A stretch of 64,000 nt of DNA from Methylocaldum szegediense (GTDB taxonomy: Bacteria; Pseudomonadota; Gammaproteobacteria; Methylococcales; Methylococcaceae), in the NCBI RefSeq assembly GCF_949769195.1, contig NZ_OX458333.1:2976001-3040000 (forward strand), in the 5' to 3' direction. A program made the position numbers and the translations under genes. Below are positions 16,979 to 30,252 of this stretch, piece by piece; positions within the stretch are counted from its first letter, which is position 1, and every line of letters starts with the position of its first letter. Below the pieces are notes generated by a model, which did not search any database, had not been told where the DNA came from, and saw nothing but the letters and a program-made list of their open reading frames with translations.

Positions 16979-17875
16979 ATGATGAAAGCCCCGGACATCT
17001 TGTACGAAAGCTCGCTGCAAAGCTTGCGGCTTCGCGGTCGCGGTAAGGTCCGTGACATTTATGACATCGACGATAACCACATGTTGATCGTCACGACCGA
17101 CCGTCTGTCTGCGTTCGATTGCATTCTACCGGACCCCATCCCGGGGAAAGGCCGGGTGCTCACTGCGGTTTCCAATTTTTGGTTCGCTAAGCTCGAATCC
17201 ATCGTCCCGAATCATTTGTCCGGCCTTGCGCTGGACGACGTCCTCGCCGATCCCGGCGAATGCGCACAGGTGGAAGGACGGGCAATCGTCGTCAAGAAGC
17301 TCAAGCCGCTTCCGGTTGAAGCAGTCGTGAGGGGCTATCTGATTGGCTCGGGCTGGAAGGATTATCAAAAGACCGGCGCCGTTTGCGGCATCTCGCTACC
17401 GGCAGGGCTGCAGCTTGCGGAGAAATTGCCAGAGGCCATTTTCACGCCCTCGACCAAGGCAGAGTCCGGTCAGCATGATGAGAACATCAGCTTCGAGAGA
17501 ACCGTCGAGCTGATAGGTAAAGACTTAGCGGACGAGGTGCGCCGCATCAGTCTCAGGCTCTACACGGAAGCGGCGGCCTATGCCCTCGATCGGGGCATCA
17601 TCATCGCTGATACCAAGTTCGAATTCGGTTTGGACGCCACTGGCCGCCTCTACCTGATCGACGAGGCATTAACGCCTGATTCGTCCCGTTTCTGGCCGGT
17701 CGATCAATACCGGGTCGGCATCAGTCCGCCCAGCTTCGACAAACAGTTCGTGCGGGATTATTTGGAGAACTTGGCTTGGAACAAACAGCCTCCCGCCCCC
17801 CATCTGCCGCCCGAGGTGATCGCCAAGACCGCGGAGAAATACAGGGAAGCGGAGGAGCGCCTGACCAGATCCTAG
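16979..17875 (+). CDS. purC: phosphoribosylaminoimidazole-succinocarboxamide synthase
   Basis: Purine biosynthesis enzyme joining CAIR and aspartate with ATP to give SAICAR. The 298-residue SAICAR synthetase is of the longer type, with [20 protein letters not shown] at the start, the signatures [18 protein letters not shown] and [11 protein letters not shown], and [12 protein letters not shown] near the end. AGAGG lies just before the tandem ATGATG start; either ATG may be used. The reading frame stays open upstream for about 100 nt without a start codon. Confidence 0.96.
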   Translation: MMKAPDILYESSLQSLRLRGRGKVRDIYDIDDNHMLIVTTDRLSAFDCILPDPIPGKGRVLTAVSNFWFAKLESIVPNHLSGLALDDVLADPGECAQVEGRAIVVKKLKPLPVEAVVRGYLIGSGWKDYQKTGAVCGISLPAGLQLAEKLPEAIFTPSTKAESGQHDENISFERTVELIGKDLADEVRRISLRLYTEAAAYALDRGIIIADTKFEFGLDATGRLYLIDEALTPDSSRFWPVDQYRVGISPPSFDKQFVRDYLENLAWNKQPPAPHLPPEVIAKTAEKYREAEERLTRS

Positions 17876-17952
17876 CTCATCGTGAAAGCGGGTTGACCCA
17901 GATAGTTTTGACCCGATAATACCTGGCTTGCTTTCAAGAAACAGGGTACACG

Positions 17953-18666
17953 ATGAAATATCGATCGAATCAGCGTCTCCGCTGGCTAGTGCCGGCCATG
18001 CTGCTTTCCGCTCCGCAACTTGCGTCAGCCGAATCGCTCGAAGATTTCCAAACCTGGGGCAATGTTACCGCCGTCGGCAGCTTCGGGTTTATCGACCCGA
18101 AGTTCAAGAGTTTCCGCTTTTGGTTGGAAGGTCAAGGACGCTTTGGGGAGGACACCTCCCGCTTGTCGCAAAGCATGGTGAGGCCCGCGCTGGGGTACGC
18201 GATCAACGAGAACGCGAGTGTCTGGCTGGGGTATGCGTGGATTTTCACCGACCGGCCTTTCACCGGGCGTCGCTTCGACGAGAATCGTATCTGGCAGCAA
18301 TTCCTGTGGACGCAGAAAACAGCCCTCGGTACCTTCACCAGCCGGACGAGGCTGGAACAGCGTTTTGCCGAAACCGGCAGCGATGTGGGCTGGCGCTTTC
18401 GCCAGTTCGTGAAGTTGTCGGTCCCACTCGACTTTGCCCCCGACTTCAGCCTTGTGGGATGGGAGGAAATCTTCGTCCGCATCAACAAAGCGGATTGGAG
18501 TGGGGATGACGGGTTTGATCAGAACCGGGTCTTCGTAGGTCTGGGATACAACCTCAATAAAGAAATCCGGACCGAAGTCGGTTACATGAATCAATATATT
18601 CGGAGGGCCGAAGCACCGGACCGGATCAGCCATATCTTATCGGTGAATCTTTTTTTGAATTATTGA
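17953..18666 (+). CDS. DUF2490 outer-membrane beta-barrel protein
   Basis: 237-residue exported protein with a signal peptide (LVPAMLLSAPQLASA, cleavage about residue 28). It has alternating beta strands throughout and ends LSVNLFLNY, an aromatic C-terminus typical of outer-membrane barrels. It matches the DUF2490 pattern (FQTWGNVTAVGSFGFIDPKFK; RTRLEQRFAETGSDVGWRFR; VFVGLGYNLNKEI). Function of the family is unknown. The gene stands alone between purC and the convergent flavin reductase. Confidence 0.83.
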   Translation: MKYRSNQRLRWLVPAMLLSAPQLASAESLEDFQTWGNVTAVGSFGFIDPKFKSFRFWLEGQGRFGEDTSRLSQSMVRPALGYAINENASVWLGYAWIFTDRPFTGRRFDENRIWQQFLWTQKTALGTFTSRTRLEQRFAETGSDVGWRFRQFVKLSVPLDFAPDFSLVGWEEIFVRINKADWSGDDGFDQNRVFVGLGYNLNKEIRTEVGYMNQYIRRAEAPDRISHILSVNLFLNY

Positions 18667-18688
18667 GAGTCGCGGGCGCGAGCTTATC

Positions 18689-19216
18689 TTAGGAGAAACG
18701 GTCGGGAAAGATTGCAGCCGCGCCGTCCATATCGCCGGTTTCCCGGTAAGTCAGCGGCTCAGCATCTGGTTTTAGCAAACTGCCGTCGATGACGCGGCCG
18801 AGCACCAGAACGTGATCTCCGGCGGGATGGTCTTCAATCAAGTCGCATTCGAACCAGGCCAGCGCCTCGGTCAAAAGAGGCGTGCCGCGCCGACCTTTGC
18901 GCCATTTCACGGATGCTAGTTTGTCCGCGTCGGCGGGTTTGCCGAAATGTCCCGCCAAATCCATCTGTTCCCGACTCAGGACGTTCACGGAAAATGATCC
19001 GCCTCGCTTGAGCAGTTCATAGGAGGAATGACGGGGATTGATGCTCAGCGCCAACAGCAAAGGATCGAAGGAAACGGGCATAACCCAGGCCGCCGTGAAG
19101 GCGTTGTGGCGGTCGCCCGCAGCGACGCCGACGACATAGACGCCGCAGGTGATTCGTTTGAATAAATCCGCCATGGCTTGACTCATAACCCGGAAATCCT
19201 CCTTCGGTGCCGGCAA
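18689..19216 (-). CDS. flavin reductase family protein (FMN-binding split barrel)
   Basis: 175-residue flavoprotein-reductase-like protein. Visible are the core [20 protein letters not shown], the substrate strand [20 protein letters not shown], and the family helix [25 protein letters not shown]. Members reduce FMN/FAD with NAD(P)H or serve as partners of flavin monooxygenases. It is transcribed divergently from moaC with about 50 nt between starts. The partner enzyme is not identifiable nearby. Confidence 0.87.
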   Translation of the reverse strand: MPAPKEDFRVMSQAMADLFKRITCGVYVVGVAAGDRHNAFTAAWVMPVSFDPLLLALSINPRHSSYELLKRGGSFSVNVLSREQMDLAGHFGKPADADKLASVKWRKGRRGTPLLTEALAWFECDLIEDHPAGDHVLVLGRVIDGSLLKPDAEPLTYRETGDMDGAAAIFPDRFS

Positions 19217-19268
19217 AATCGGGGGGTTGCGATTCTATAATACGTCTTTCGATCCAGATTCTCCCATC

Positions 19269-19757
19269 ATGAGTAAACTCACGCATTTCAATGAATCGGG
19301 CGCCGCCCATATGGTCGATGTGGGTGCTAAGCCTATGACACAGCGGGTGGCGGTCGCCGAGGGTTATATCGAAATGCGTTCCGAAACCCTGGACTTGATC
19401 ATGCAAGGCGGCCACAAGAAAGGCGATGTCCTTGGAATCGCCCGTATTGCCGGGATCTTGGCCAGCAAGAAGACCTCGGAACTGATCCCGCTCTGCCATC
19501 CGATACCGATCACGAACGTCGACCTCGTGCTCGAACCGCAGCGGGAACGCGGGCGTGTGTATTGCCAAGCGACGGTCAAGACGGTCGGACAAACCGGGGT
19601 CGAAATGGAAGCGCTCACTGCTGTGCAGGTCGCGCTCCTGACCGTTTACGATATGTGCAAGGCAGTGGATCGCGGGATGACGATTCAGTCGGTCCGCCTG
19701 CTTGAGAAAGCGGGCGGGCGTTCCGGACATTGGCAGCGGGAAAAGGATCAGGCGTAA
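19269..19757 (+). CDS. moaC: cyclic pyranopterin monophosphate synthase
   Basis: Second step of molybdenum cofactor synthesis, converting the MoaA product to cPMP. The 162-residue MoaC carries the hallmark segments [35 protein letters not shown], and [20 protein letters not shown], then [11 protein letters not shown]. All conserved His/Lys/Asp residues appear present. The start ATG at 19269 (MSKLTHFNE) was chosen over an upstream frame extension. It is convergent with folA. Confidence 0.96.
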   Translation: MSKLTHFNESGAAHMVDVGAKPMTQRVAVAEGYIEMRSETLDLIMQGGHKKGDVLGIARIAGILASKKTSELIPLCHPIPITNVDLVLEPQRERGRVYCQATVKTVGQTGVEMEALTAVQVALLTVYDMCKAVDRGMTIQSVRLLEKAGGRSGHWQREKDQA

Positions 19758-19781
19758 GCGGAAACGGAACGCCTGGAGCAA

Positions 19782-20312
19782 TCAATCGGGCAATCGCTTT
19801 TCACCGCGGTTGTCCGTTTTCCTTTCGAGGATTAAAAAACTGTAGCTCAATCCACTGTCGGGATCGTCCTCTACGTCAAGACGTTCGATTTCGGTCCATT
19901 CATCCCACTTGATCTGAGGAAAGAAGGTGTCGCCCGTGAACGCTCGGTGAATGAGCGTGAGATAAAGGCGATCGGCCGTCGGCAGTAGCTTCTCATACAA
20001 GGACGATCCTCCGATGACCATGACTTCGTCCGCGTTGGCCTCTTCGAGAGCGTCCTCCAAGCTGTGTGCCACGACGCAGCCCGGTGCGGTGTACGTGCGG
20101 TCCGTTGTTAGAACGATATTCTTTCGGCCGGGCAACGGCCGACCTATGGATTCATGCGTCCGTCGCCCCATGATCAACGGCTTCCCCATAGTGATGCGTT
20201 TAAAGCGCTTGAGATCGGAAGACAAATGCCAAGGCATTCGATTGTCGACCCCGATCACCCGATTCTCGCTCATGGCGACGATAAGCGAAATCTTCATTAC
20301 GCGATTCTTCAT
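19782..20312 (-). CDS. folA: dihydrofolate reductase
   Basis: Reduces dihydrofolate to tetrahydrofolate with NADPH; it works with ThyA, encoded 4.3 kb away. The 176 residues show ISLIVAMSENRVIGVDNRMPWHL, with active-site DNRMPWHL, and GKPLIMGRRTHESIGRPLPGR, IVLTTDR and VMVIGGSSLYEKLLP. The start ATG overlaps the stop of the upstream flavoenzyme gene (ATGA), indicating translational coupling; a second in-frame ATG is 15 nt inside. It has about 15 extra C-terminal residues compared with E. coli FolA. Confidence 0.95.
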   Translation of the reverse strand: MKNRVMKISLIVAMSENRVIGVDNRMPWHLSSDLKRFKRITMGKPLIMGRRTHESIGRPLPGRKNIVLTTDRTYTAPGCVVAHSLEDALEEANADEVMVIGGSSLYEKLLPTADRLYLTLIHRAFTGDTFFPQIKWDEWTEIERLDVEDDPDSGLSYSFLILERKTDNRGEKRLPD

Positions 20313-21463
20313 CCCTCGTCGATCGCCGGCATCGGCTCCTGACCTCTCAGCTGTCTGAGCGTCGGATAATCCACGTAGCCTTCGGCACCGCCACCGTAGA
20401 AGGTGGATTCGTCGGGAAGGTTCAATTCGGCGTTCTGTCGAAAACGTTCGGGAAGATCAGGATTGGCGATGAACAGACGTCCGAACGCTACCAAATCCGC
20501 CCGGCCTTCCTCTATACACGCCGTAGCCTTGCGTTGATCGTATCCACCGCAGACGATGAGCGTACCGCGATATCGGGTGCGAATCAGTTTCATGATCGCG
20601 GGTCCTCGTACATCGAAATTCGGGGACGCGGGATCGCGGGCTACCTCGGGCTCCACGACATGAAGATAGGCGAGGTTGAAGGCATTCAACCGTTCCGCCA
20701 CGTACCCGAAAAGCGCTTCAGGATCGTCATCGCCCATGTCGTTAAAAGTGCCTAGGGGCGATATACGTACCGCAACGCGTTGCGACCCCCAAATTCGGCA
20801 AACCGCATCCACGACTTCCATAAGGAGACGCGCACGATTCTCAACGGAACCTCCGTATTGATCGTTGCGGCGGTTGGAACTTGTGTTGAGAAACTGGTCC
20901 AAAAGATAGCCGTTAGCGGCGTGAATCTCGACACCGTCAACGCCGGCTTTTAACGCATTGCTTGCACCATGTGCGTATTGCTTCACGATATACGGCATTT
21001 CCTCGGTAGCTAGCGCTCGGGGAGTCACGAAAGGGACCCGTTCAGCTTCTCCCCGCTCGTTAACGATGAAAGCCGTACCGGACGGACGAATGGCGGAGGG
21101 AGCCACCGGGAGTTGTCCGTCTGGCTGCAAGGCCGGGTGCGAAATTCGACCCACGTGCCAGAGCTGCATAAAGATGAGGCCGCCAGCCGTATGAACGGCG
21201 TCAGCAATCGATCTCCAGCCTTTGACTTGGTCGAGGGTATGAATGCCGGGTGTCCATGCATAGCCTTGGCCTTGCTGGGAGACTTGTGTGGCTTCGGAGA
21301 TAATGAGTCCGGCGGATGCGCGTTGCGCATAATAACGGGCATTGAGTTCGGTAGGAATATTGCCCGGTTGTCCGGCGCGGCAACGCGTCAAAGGCGCCAT
21401 CACGATGCGGTTTTTCAGCGTATAAGGCCCTAAGGTATAGGGTTGGAAAAGTATGTCGCTCAT
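20309..21463 (-). CDS. alkene reductase, old yellow enzyme family (NemA-like)
   Basis: FMN-dependent NAD(P)H oxidoreductase that reduces activated C=C bonds or nitro compounds. The 384-residue TIM barrel has KNRIVMAPLTRCRA near the N-terminus, FMQLWHVGRISHP, the substrate-binding pair in GVEIHAANGYLLDQFLN (His-x-x-Asn) and SNRRNDQYGGSVENRARL. The C-terminal phosphate-binding region LVAFGRLFIANPDLPERF is also present. It is co-transcribed with folA through a 4-nt overlap. Confidence 0.93.
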   Translation of the reverse strand: MSDILFQPYTLGPYTLKNRIVMAPLTRCRAGQPGNIPTELNARYYAQRASAGLIISEATQVSQQGQGYAWTPGIHTLDQVKGWRSIADAVHTAGGLIFMQLWHVGRISHPALQPDGQLPVAPSAIRPSGTAFIVNERGEAERVPFVTPRALATEEMPYIVKQYAHGASNALKAGVDGVEIHAANGYLLDQFLNTSSNRRNDQYGGSVENRARLLMEVVDAVCRIWGSQRVAVRISPLGTFNDMGDDDPEALFGYVAERLNAFNLAYLHVVEPEVARDPASPNFDVRGPAIMKLIRTRYRGTLIVCGGYDQRKATACIEEGRADLVAFGRLFIANPDLPERFRQNAELNLPDESTFYGGGAEGYVDYPTLRQLRGQEPMPAIDEG

Positions 21464-21674
21464 GGCTCTTCCCTGGTGAGGAACGGGTTAATGAATCAGA
21501 AAATCGAGGCTCCAACTAGTAAACAGGGTGTTTGTCTCGGTCGAGTGGTGTCCTGGTTCTATGTTTGTTCTGTTTGACGGCGGTAAAACAGCCAGGTTGT
21601 GTTGCTTTTTTTTTGACAGAAGACCTGCAGTAGCATTGATTTGGATTGGACAAAATTGTCTGGATGAAGCTTAT

Positions 21675-22310
21675 GTGTATGGAGCGAGCAAAAGATATAG
21701 GGTTCGGCTTTACAGAGATCAGCATCTCCCGCCTGGAGGACATCTCTGCTATATCTACAGCGATGAGCAGGAACATGCCCGCACGATGGCGCAATTCGTC
21801 GAGAGCGGTTTGGCGTCTGGCGAAAAGGTTGCCTATTTAGCGGATGTTTTGTCGCGCGAGGAACTCGAACAGTATATCGCAAAATTGGGCGTGAATTTTC
21901 CTGCCGATCTCCGACCGGGGCAACTTATCGTACCTCCGGCGGAAGAAACGTACTGCCCGGACGGCACTTTTCAGCCGGAAAGGATGATCGAAACCTGGCA
22001 CTCGATGTACCGTCAAAGCGTAGACGAAGGATTCCCGGGCATACGGGTTACGGGCGAGACCGGCTGGACTTGCAATGAGCATCCCGGGCTGGATCGGTGG
22101 TTCGAATACGAATCCATGCTCAATATCGTCGTAGAGGACGTCCCTTTCAGCAGCATTATTTGCCAGTACGATGCTAACCGGTTAAGCGGCGTGAATTTGT
22201 ACGAGGTTCTAAGAGTGCATCCCCTGATGATTGTTGGGGGACAAATTCTACACAACCCGTATTACGAAGTACCTGCGCAGTACCTGGCCCGGCGCCGTGC
22301 GTCAGCGTAA
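21675..22310 (+). CDS. MEDS (DcmR-type sensory) domain protein
   Basis: Single-domain protein related to the MEDS domain of DcmR, the dichloromethane-responsive regulator of methylotrophs; it is also found in archaeal and methylotroph signalling proteins. The domain runs from GGHLCYIYSDEQEHARTMAQ to SIICQYDANRLSG. It has the spaced sections GLASGEKVAYLAD, YCPDGTFQPERMIETW and GIRVTGETGWTCNEHPG. The start is uncertain: a GTG at 21675 is used here, while the frame stays open back to an ATG at 21528. It lies 97 nt upstream of a histidine kinase and probably signals with it. Confidence 0.78.
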   Translation: MYGASKRYRVRLYRDQHLPPGGHLCYIYSDEQEHARTMAQFVESGLASGEKVAYLADVLSREELEQYIAKLGVNFPADLRPGQLIVPPAEETYCPDGTFQPERMIETWHSMYRQSVDEGFPGIRVTGETGWTCNEHPGLDRWFEYESMLNIVVEDVPFSSIICQYDANRLSGVNLYEVLRVHPLMIVGGQILHNPYYEVPAQYLARRRASA

Positions 22311-22406
22311 ACCGGACCCGAACGCAGACTTTTCCTCGCGCGATACGGCTCGCTCTTGACGGGCGTTGAGTTGCCCCACGATCCGCCTGACGGTGGAAAC
22401 TGTGCT

Positions 22407-24512
22407 ATGACAAACTTTAAATTTCGCGCTCCTCAGCCGCAGCCCGAAGTCTTGGGAAAATTGTTGATCGTACAGCAGACGCTTGGTGTTTTGGCGTCCA
22501 AGGAGGAACAGGCGGCGTTCCTTTGCCGCGCACTCGGCGATATCCCAGGGGTCGAAGATGTCCATTTCTGTTTTTTCGGATCGTTCGTACCGGAGCCCAT
22601 CAAGCTAGCCGGGGACGCGGTATGCGGATATTGTACGAACACCTCGCCTTCATTCGAGATAAGGCGCTGCTGCGCAGTGACGAACGGCTGCAAGGAATCT
22701 ATCGCCTTGCGGGCATCCTCGGGGCTGTACGGATTCTTGATCCTTGGGATCAACAGCCGATCCGCGTTCGCGCCTTACGCGCCGTACGTCGCCAACACAG
22801 CCAATTTCCTCGCGACGTTGCTTGAAAAGCGGCAAACCAAGCAACGCTTGCAGCAAGTACTGAGTGATCTGGAAGATCAGGTCGCGGCCCGTACGGCTGA
22901 TCTGGTCGAGAAAAACGCGCGCCTGGAAGCAGAAATCGCAAGGCGAGAAGCCGCCGAGGCAGCGCTGCACGAGGCATACGAACAGCTCGAACGCAGAGTC
23001 GAGGAGCGTACGGCCGCTTTGAAATCGAGCGAGGAACGACTTCAGAGTATCATTACGACCGCTGTAGATGGGATCATCACTACCAATAGCGCCGGCGTCA
23101 TTGAGCTTTTCAATGGTGCGGCGGAACGCTTGTTCGGCTATAAGGCCAGCGAGGTTATTGGGCAACACGTGCGTATTTTGATGCCGACGATGGAGTGCGG
23201 ATACGATGCAAATCCCATCGAAGCTTTTGTTGGTGCTGATCAGGGGGATATCGCATGTTTGCGTAGGGATGTCGCGGCGCGGCATAAGAACGGATCGGTT
23301 TTTCCGGCGGAGCTGACCGTCAGCGAAATGGAGATCGGAGGGGAGAGAAAGTTTACTGGCATCATACGCGATATCAGTGAACGGAAATGGGCAGAAACGG
23401 CTCTTAGGGAAAGTGAGGCACGGTTTCGGGCCATGGCCGAAACCGTACCAGATATTCTGTTCACCAGTGACGCCTACGGCCGCATCGAGTATGTCAGTCC
23501 TCGTTTCTACGAGCTCACCGGCTTGACCGAGAATTCCGGGGGCACGGATTGGGTTAGGGCGATACATCCCGATGACTGCGAAAACGTGCGGGTACGGTGG
23601 CGGAAATCGGTCAGAACGAAGGAACCGTTTCAAGCGAAGTTTCGTCTTCGTGCGGTGGATGGTGGTTATCAATGGTTCCAGGTTCGGGCCCGCCCTATTT
23701 ACGACGAGGGGAATTGTGCAAGCAAATGGTTCGGGACCTGTTCGGATATCGACGAACTCGTCCGCATTCAGAGTGCGCTCGAGGAAGGCGACCGCCGAAA
23801 GAACGAATTCTTGGCGATGCTTTCCCATGAGTTGCGCAACCCTCTGGCGCCCATATGCAACGCCGTTCAGGTGTTAGGCCTGTTAGATCTTCCGGATCCG
23901 CGGCTGCGCTGGGTGAAAGAGATGATCGAGCGCCAGGTCAAGCATTTGGTTCATTTAGTCGACGATCTCTTGGATGTGTCGCGCTTTACCCGCGGAAAGA
24001 TCACGCTCAAGCAGGAAGCGATAGAACTGTCGGAAGTCATCGAGCGCGCGGTAGAAGCGACTGAGGGCATCATCAAGGCCCAGGAGCATCAGCTTTCGAT
24101 CTCCTACCCGGACGAGCCGGTATGGCTAAAGGGAGATAGCGTCAGGCTGGTTCAAATATTGACCAATCTCCTGAACAATGCAGCCAAATACACACCGCAT
24201 GGCGGGCGTATCGATCTTACGGCGGTCGTAGATCACGGCAAAGTCGTAGTCTCGGTTAGCGACACTGGGATCGGTATTCCGCCGGAGCTTTTGCCTCATA
24301 TTTTTGACCTTTTCACGCAGGCCGATCGCTCCTTGGACCGGTCGCAAGGGGGCCTCGGAATCGGCCTGACCCTGGTGCGAAAACTGGTCGAAATGCACGG
24401 CGGGAGTATCGAAGCTTCGAGCAAAGGCCCGGGTCTGGGGAGTGAATTCGTGGTGAGGTTGCCGCGCATGGATATCACGGAATTGAGGACCCAGCGCGGC
24501 GGGGCGAAATAG
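22407..24512 (+). CDS. PAS-domain hybrid-free sensor histidine kinase
   Basis: 701-residue cytoplasmic kinase with no transmembrane segment. Order: a GAF-like N-terminal region with several cysteines (CGYCTN, IRRCCAVTNGCKES, about 65-100), and a coiled coil (about 135-210). Next come PAS1 (IITTAVDGIITTNSAGVIEL) and PAS2/PAC (AETVPDILFTSDAYGRIEY). The transmitter has phospho-acceptor His in FLAMLSHELRNPL, N box ILTNLLNNAAKYTP, and G boxes VSDTGIGIPPE and GGLGIGLTLVRKL. There is no receiver domain and no adjacent response regulator. The clustered cysteines resemble a metal, heme or redox site. ATG at 22407 is preferred over TTG at 22356. Confidence 0.87.
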   Translation: MTNFKFRAPQPQPEVLGKLLIVQQTLGVLASKEEQAAFLCRALGDIPGVEDVHFCFFGSFVPEPIKLAGDAVCGYCTNTSPSFEIRRCCAVTNGCKESIALRASSGLYGFLILGINSRSAFAPYAPYVANTANFLATLLEKRQTKQRLQQVLSDLEDQVAARTADLVEKNARLEAEIARREAAEAALHEAYEQLERRVEERTAALKSSEERLQSIITTAVDGIITTNSAGVIELFNGAAERLFGYKASEVIGQHVRILMPTMECGYDANPIEAFVGADQGDIACLRRDVAARHKNGSVFPAELTVSEMEIGGERKFTGIIRDISERKWAETALRESEARFRAMAETVPDILFTSDAYGRIEYVSPRFYELTGLTENSGGTDWVRAIHPDDCENVRVRWRKSVRTKEPFQAKFRLRAVDGGYQWFQVRARPIYDEGNCASKWFGTCSDIDELVRIQSALEEGDRRKNEFLAMLSHELRNPLAPICNAVQVLGLLDLPDPRLRWVKEMIERQVKHLVHLVDDLLDVSRFTRGKITLKQEAIELSEVIERAVEATEGIIKAQEHQLSISYPDEPVWLKGDSVRLVQILTNLLNNAAKYTPHGGRIDLTAVVDHGKVVVSVSDTGIGIPPELLPHIFDLFTQADRSLDRSQGGLGIGLTLVRKLVEMHGGSIEASSKGPGLGSEFVVRLPRMDITELRTQRGGAK

Positions 24513-24609
24513 GAAACAATTGGAAGCCGGAAACAGCCGGTTAACCGACAGCCGAGCTCCGTAACAGGGCTCGACTTTTCGAGCGCGATTGAGGATCGGT
24601 CGGCTGCGG

Positions 24610-25506
24610 TCAGACTGCCACGTCGGCTGGTATGTGAGGATGAGGGTCGTAGCCCTCGATCTGAAAATCGTCGATCCGGTAGCTGAACAGATCGGTGGGT
24701 TTGCGCTTGATATGTAGCCGCGGGAACGCGCGCGGCTCGCGTTCGATCTGGAGCCGCGCTTGCGGGATGTGATTCAGGTAGAGGTGCACGTCGCAACCGA
24801 ACCAGACGATTTCTCCGGGTGCGTAACCACATTGGTGGGCGAGAAGGTGGGTCATCAAGGCGAGATTGGCGATGTTCCAACCGAGGCCCAGATAGGCGTC
24901 GGCTGAGCGCTGCATTAACGCACCGGACAAGGTGTTCGTCGCTTGGCAGACGAAGAATTGGTAGGTCTTGTGGCAGGGTGGAAGCGCCATATCTTCCAAC
25001 TGAGCGACGTTCCAACCCTCGAAAAGTAAACGGCGGGAACTGGGGTCGTTTTTTAATCCTTCGATCAGTTGCTGAAGCTGGTCGATTTCTTTGCCGTCGT
25101 AAGTCGGCCAGTGACGCCATTGATAGCCATACACGGGTCCGAGGTCGCCCCAACGGGCGGCAAACGCGGCGTCGCTCATGATCCGTCGCTCGAATTCATC
25201 TTGACTCACCTGCTCGCCGGTTGCGTCACGGTATTTTTTTAAAGGCCAGTCGGTCCATATCCTTACATTTTGCTCCAATAGCTCGCGGATGTTCCGTCCT
25301 CCCGACAACATCCATAAGAGTTCCTTGAAAGCCGTTTTCCAGAAGATCCGCTTGGTGGTGAACAGCGGAAATCCGGCGCTAAGGTCGAACCGCATGGTGT
25401 AGCCGAACAACGCGCGGGTGCCTACGCCGGTTCGATCGACTCGCTCATCCCCTTCGGTTATTAGGTTGCGAAGCAAAGTGAGATACTGCTCTTCTGGATG
25501 AGGCAT
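24610..25506 (-). CDS. thyA: thymidylate synthase
   Basis: Methylates dUMP to dTMP using methylene-tetrahydrofolate. The 298-residue protein has the nucleophile Cys178 in ALPPCHKTYQFF, DRTGVGTRALFG near the N-terminus, and the dUMP-binding RRLLFEGWN and RSADAYLGLGWNIA. It is about 35 residues longer than E. coli ThyA because of a mid-protein insertion seen in many bacteria. ATG at 25506 is used; a TTG 15 nt upstream is possible. It lies downstream of lgt in the common lgt-thyA order. Confidence 0.95.
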   Translation of the reverse strand: MPHPEEQYLTLLRNLITEGDERVDRTGVGTRALFGYTMRFDLSAGFPLFTTKRIFWKTAFKELLWMLSGGRNIRELLEQNVRIWTDWPLKKYRDATGEQVSQDEFERRIMSDAAFAARWGDLGPVYGYQWRHWPTYDGKEIDQLQQLIEGLKNDPSSRRLLFEGWNVAQLEDMALPPCHKTYQFFVCQATNTLSGALMQRSADAYLGLGWNIANLALMTHLLAHQCGYAPGEIVWFGCDVHLYLNHIPQARLQIEREPRAFPRLHIKRKPTDLFSYRIDDFQIEGYDPHPHIPADVAV

Positions 25507-25563
25507 GGTGTCGGGTCTCAAGTTATCGAGAGTCGTGCTTTGCGCAGTGACCGTAGAGGGTTT

Positions 25564-26373
25564 TCAGGAGTTGTCGGTACTCAAAATGGATGTGATCGGG
25601 CGACGATAAGCGAGCACCAAAAGGAGAATTCCGACGATGATCATAGGGAAACTCAATATCTGCCCCATGGTGAGCCAGCCGAATGCAAGATAACCGATAT
25701 GTGCATCGGGCAATCGCACGAACTCGATCAGGAAGCGGAAGATACCATAGAGCAGAAGAAACAGCCCGCTTACGGCCATGGTTGGGGGCGAGCGGCGGCT
25801 GAAAAAATGGAGTGCGGCGAAAAGGACGATTCCTTCGAGAAAGGCCTCGTATAGTTGAGTCGGATGGCGTGGCTCGGGGCCGGCATCGGGAAATACCATC
25901 GCCCAAGGGACGTTGGTCGGTTTTCCCCAAAGCTCACCGTTGATGAAGTTACCGATTCGACCAGTAAAGAGGCCTATCGGCACATAGCGGGCGACGAAAT
26001 CGGTAACCGCAAAAAAAGGCGTGTTCTGGCGTCGAGAGAAAATCCACATCGCGACCAGCGCGCCTAGCAATCCGCCGTGAAAAGCCATACCGCCTTCCCA
26101 AACTCGGAACAGCATCAAAGGGTCTTGGAGGAAGGCAGGCAAGCTATAGAACAGCATGTATCCGACTCGGCCGCCGACCACGAGGCCGAGCGCGGTATAA
26201 AAGACGAGGTCTTCGACCTGGGCGGGACTCCAAGGAAGCCCGGGCTCTTTTGCACGGCGCCGAGCCAGCCACCATGCACCGCCGATGCCGATGACATACA
26301 TAAGCCCATACCAATGAATCTTCAAGGGACCGATGCTGATAGCCACTGGATCGATTGAAGGATAGGGCAACAT
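25564..26373 (-). CDS. lgt: prolipoprotein diacylglyceryl transferase
   Basis: Inner-membrane enzyme that transfers diacylglycerol from phosphatidylglycerol to the lipobox Cys of prolipoproteins. The 269 residues begin [26 protein letters not shown], with about seven hydrophobic helices. The Lgt signature is [20 protein letters not shown]; the H-x-Q motif is [13 protein letters not shown]. The start at 26373 is chosen because the open frame further upstream (to 26517) is composed of non-family sequence overlying a parS-like site. Followed 57 nt later by thyA. Confidence 0.95.
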   Translation of the reverse strand: MLPYPSIDPVAISIGPLKIHWYGLMYVIGIGGAWWLARRRAKEPGLPWSPAQVEDLVFYTALGLVVGGRVGYMLFYSLPAFLQDPLMLFRVWEGGMAFHGGLLGALVAMWIFSRRQNTPFFAVTDFVARYVPIGLFTGRIGNFINGELWGKPTNVPWAMVFPDAGPEPRHPTQLYEAFLEGIVLFAALHFFSRRSPPTMAVSGLFLLLYGIFRFLIEFVRLPDAHIGYLAFGWLTMGQILSFPMIIVGILLLVLAYRRPITSILSTDNS

Positions 26374-26665
26374 TTGGGTGTCTCTCCGTGAATAGGATTC
26401 GGATGTGTTCGGGAAAAAAAGTGGTACGAATCGGAAACGCTCGGAAGCTCGGCGAAGAAGTATACCGGGAATGCGGGTCGGGGTGGGTAACCAGGCCAGC
26501 TGTTCCACGTGGAACATTTGCGTATGGCTTCAACGGTTCGAGCTTTTCCGAGCGATTGGAAAGGCCCGCTGCGAGAGGGGCCGGTTTCTAGATCGGCCGA
26601 GATGGCTAGAGCTCGGAAAGCTTTTTCCAGTCGGATAGGAACATTTTCCGACTTTGGGTTAGCGG
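26374..26665. other. 292-nt gap between lgt and gyrB, holding a parS-like site
   Basis: No gene is supportable. The stretch contains the perfect 16-bp palindrome at 26501-26516, and presumably the lgt-thyA promoter and the gyrB 3' end signals. No clear intrinsic terminator was seen. Confidence 0.6.
26501..26516. promoter_or_regulatory. parS-like centromere site
   Basis: TGTTCCACGTGGAACA is a perfect 16-bp palindrome matching the ParB-binding parS consensus in its Pseudomonas-like form (TGTTCCACGTGGAAC). It lies in the lgt-gyrB gap, about 6.4 kb from the DnaA boxes. An identical copy is in recF. Confidence 0.85.
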
Positions 26666-30179
<3,514 letters not shown>

Positions 30180-30252
30180 CGGTCACCCATGACACCGTGC
30201 ATGGATCGGTCCGAAACCGCTCCGCACCATGTTGGCGAAACATGCCTCGCAC

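Noticed and set aside
22650-23828. 392-codon frame antisense to the histidine kinase
   Set aside because: Overlaps conserved PAS domains on the other strand and has no known domain.
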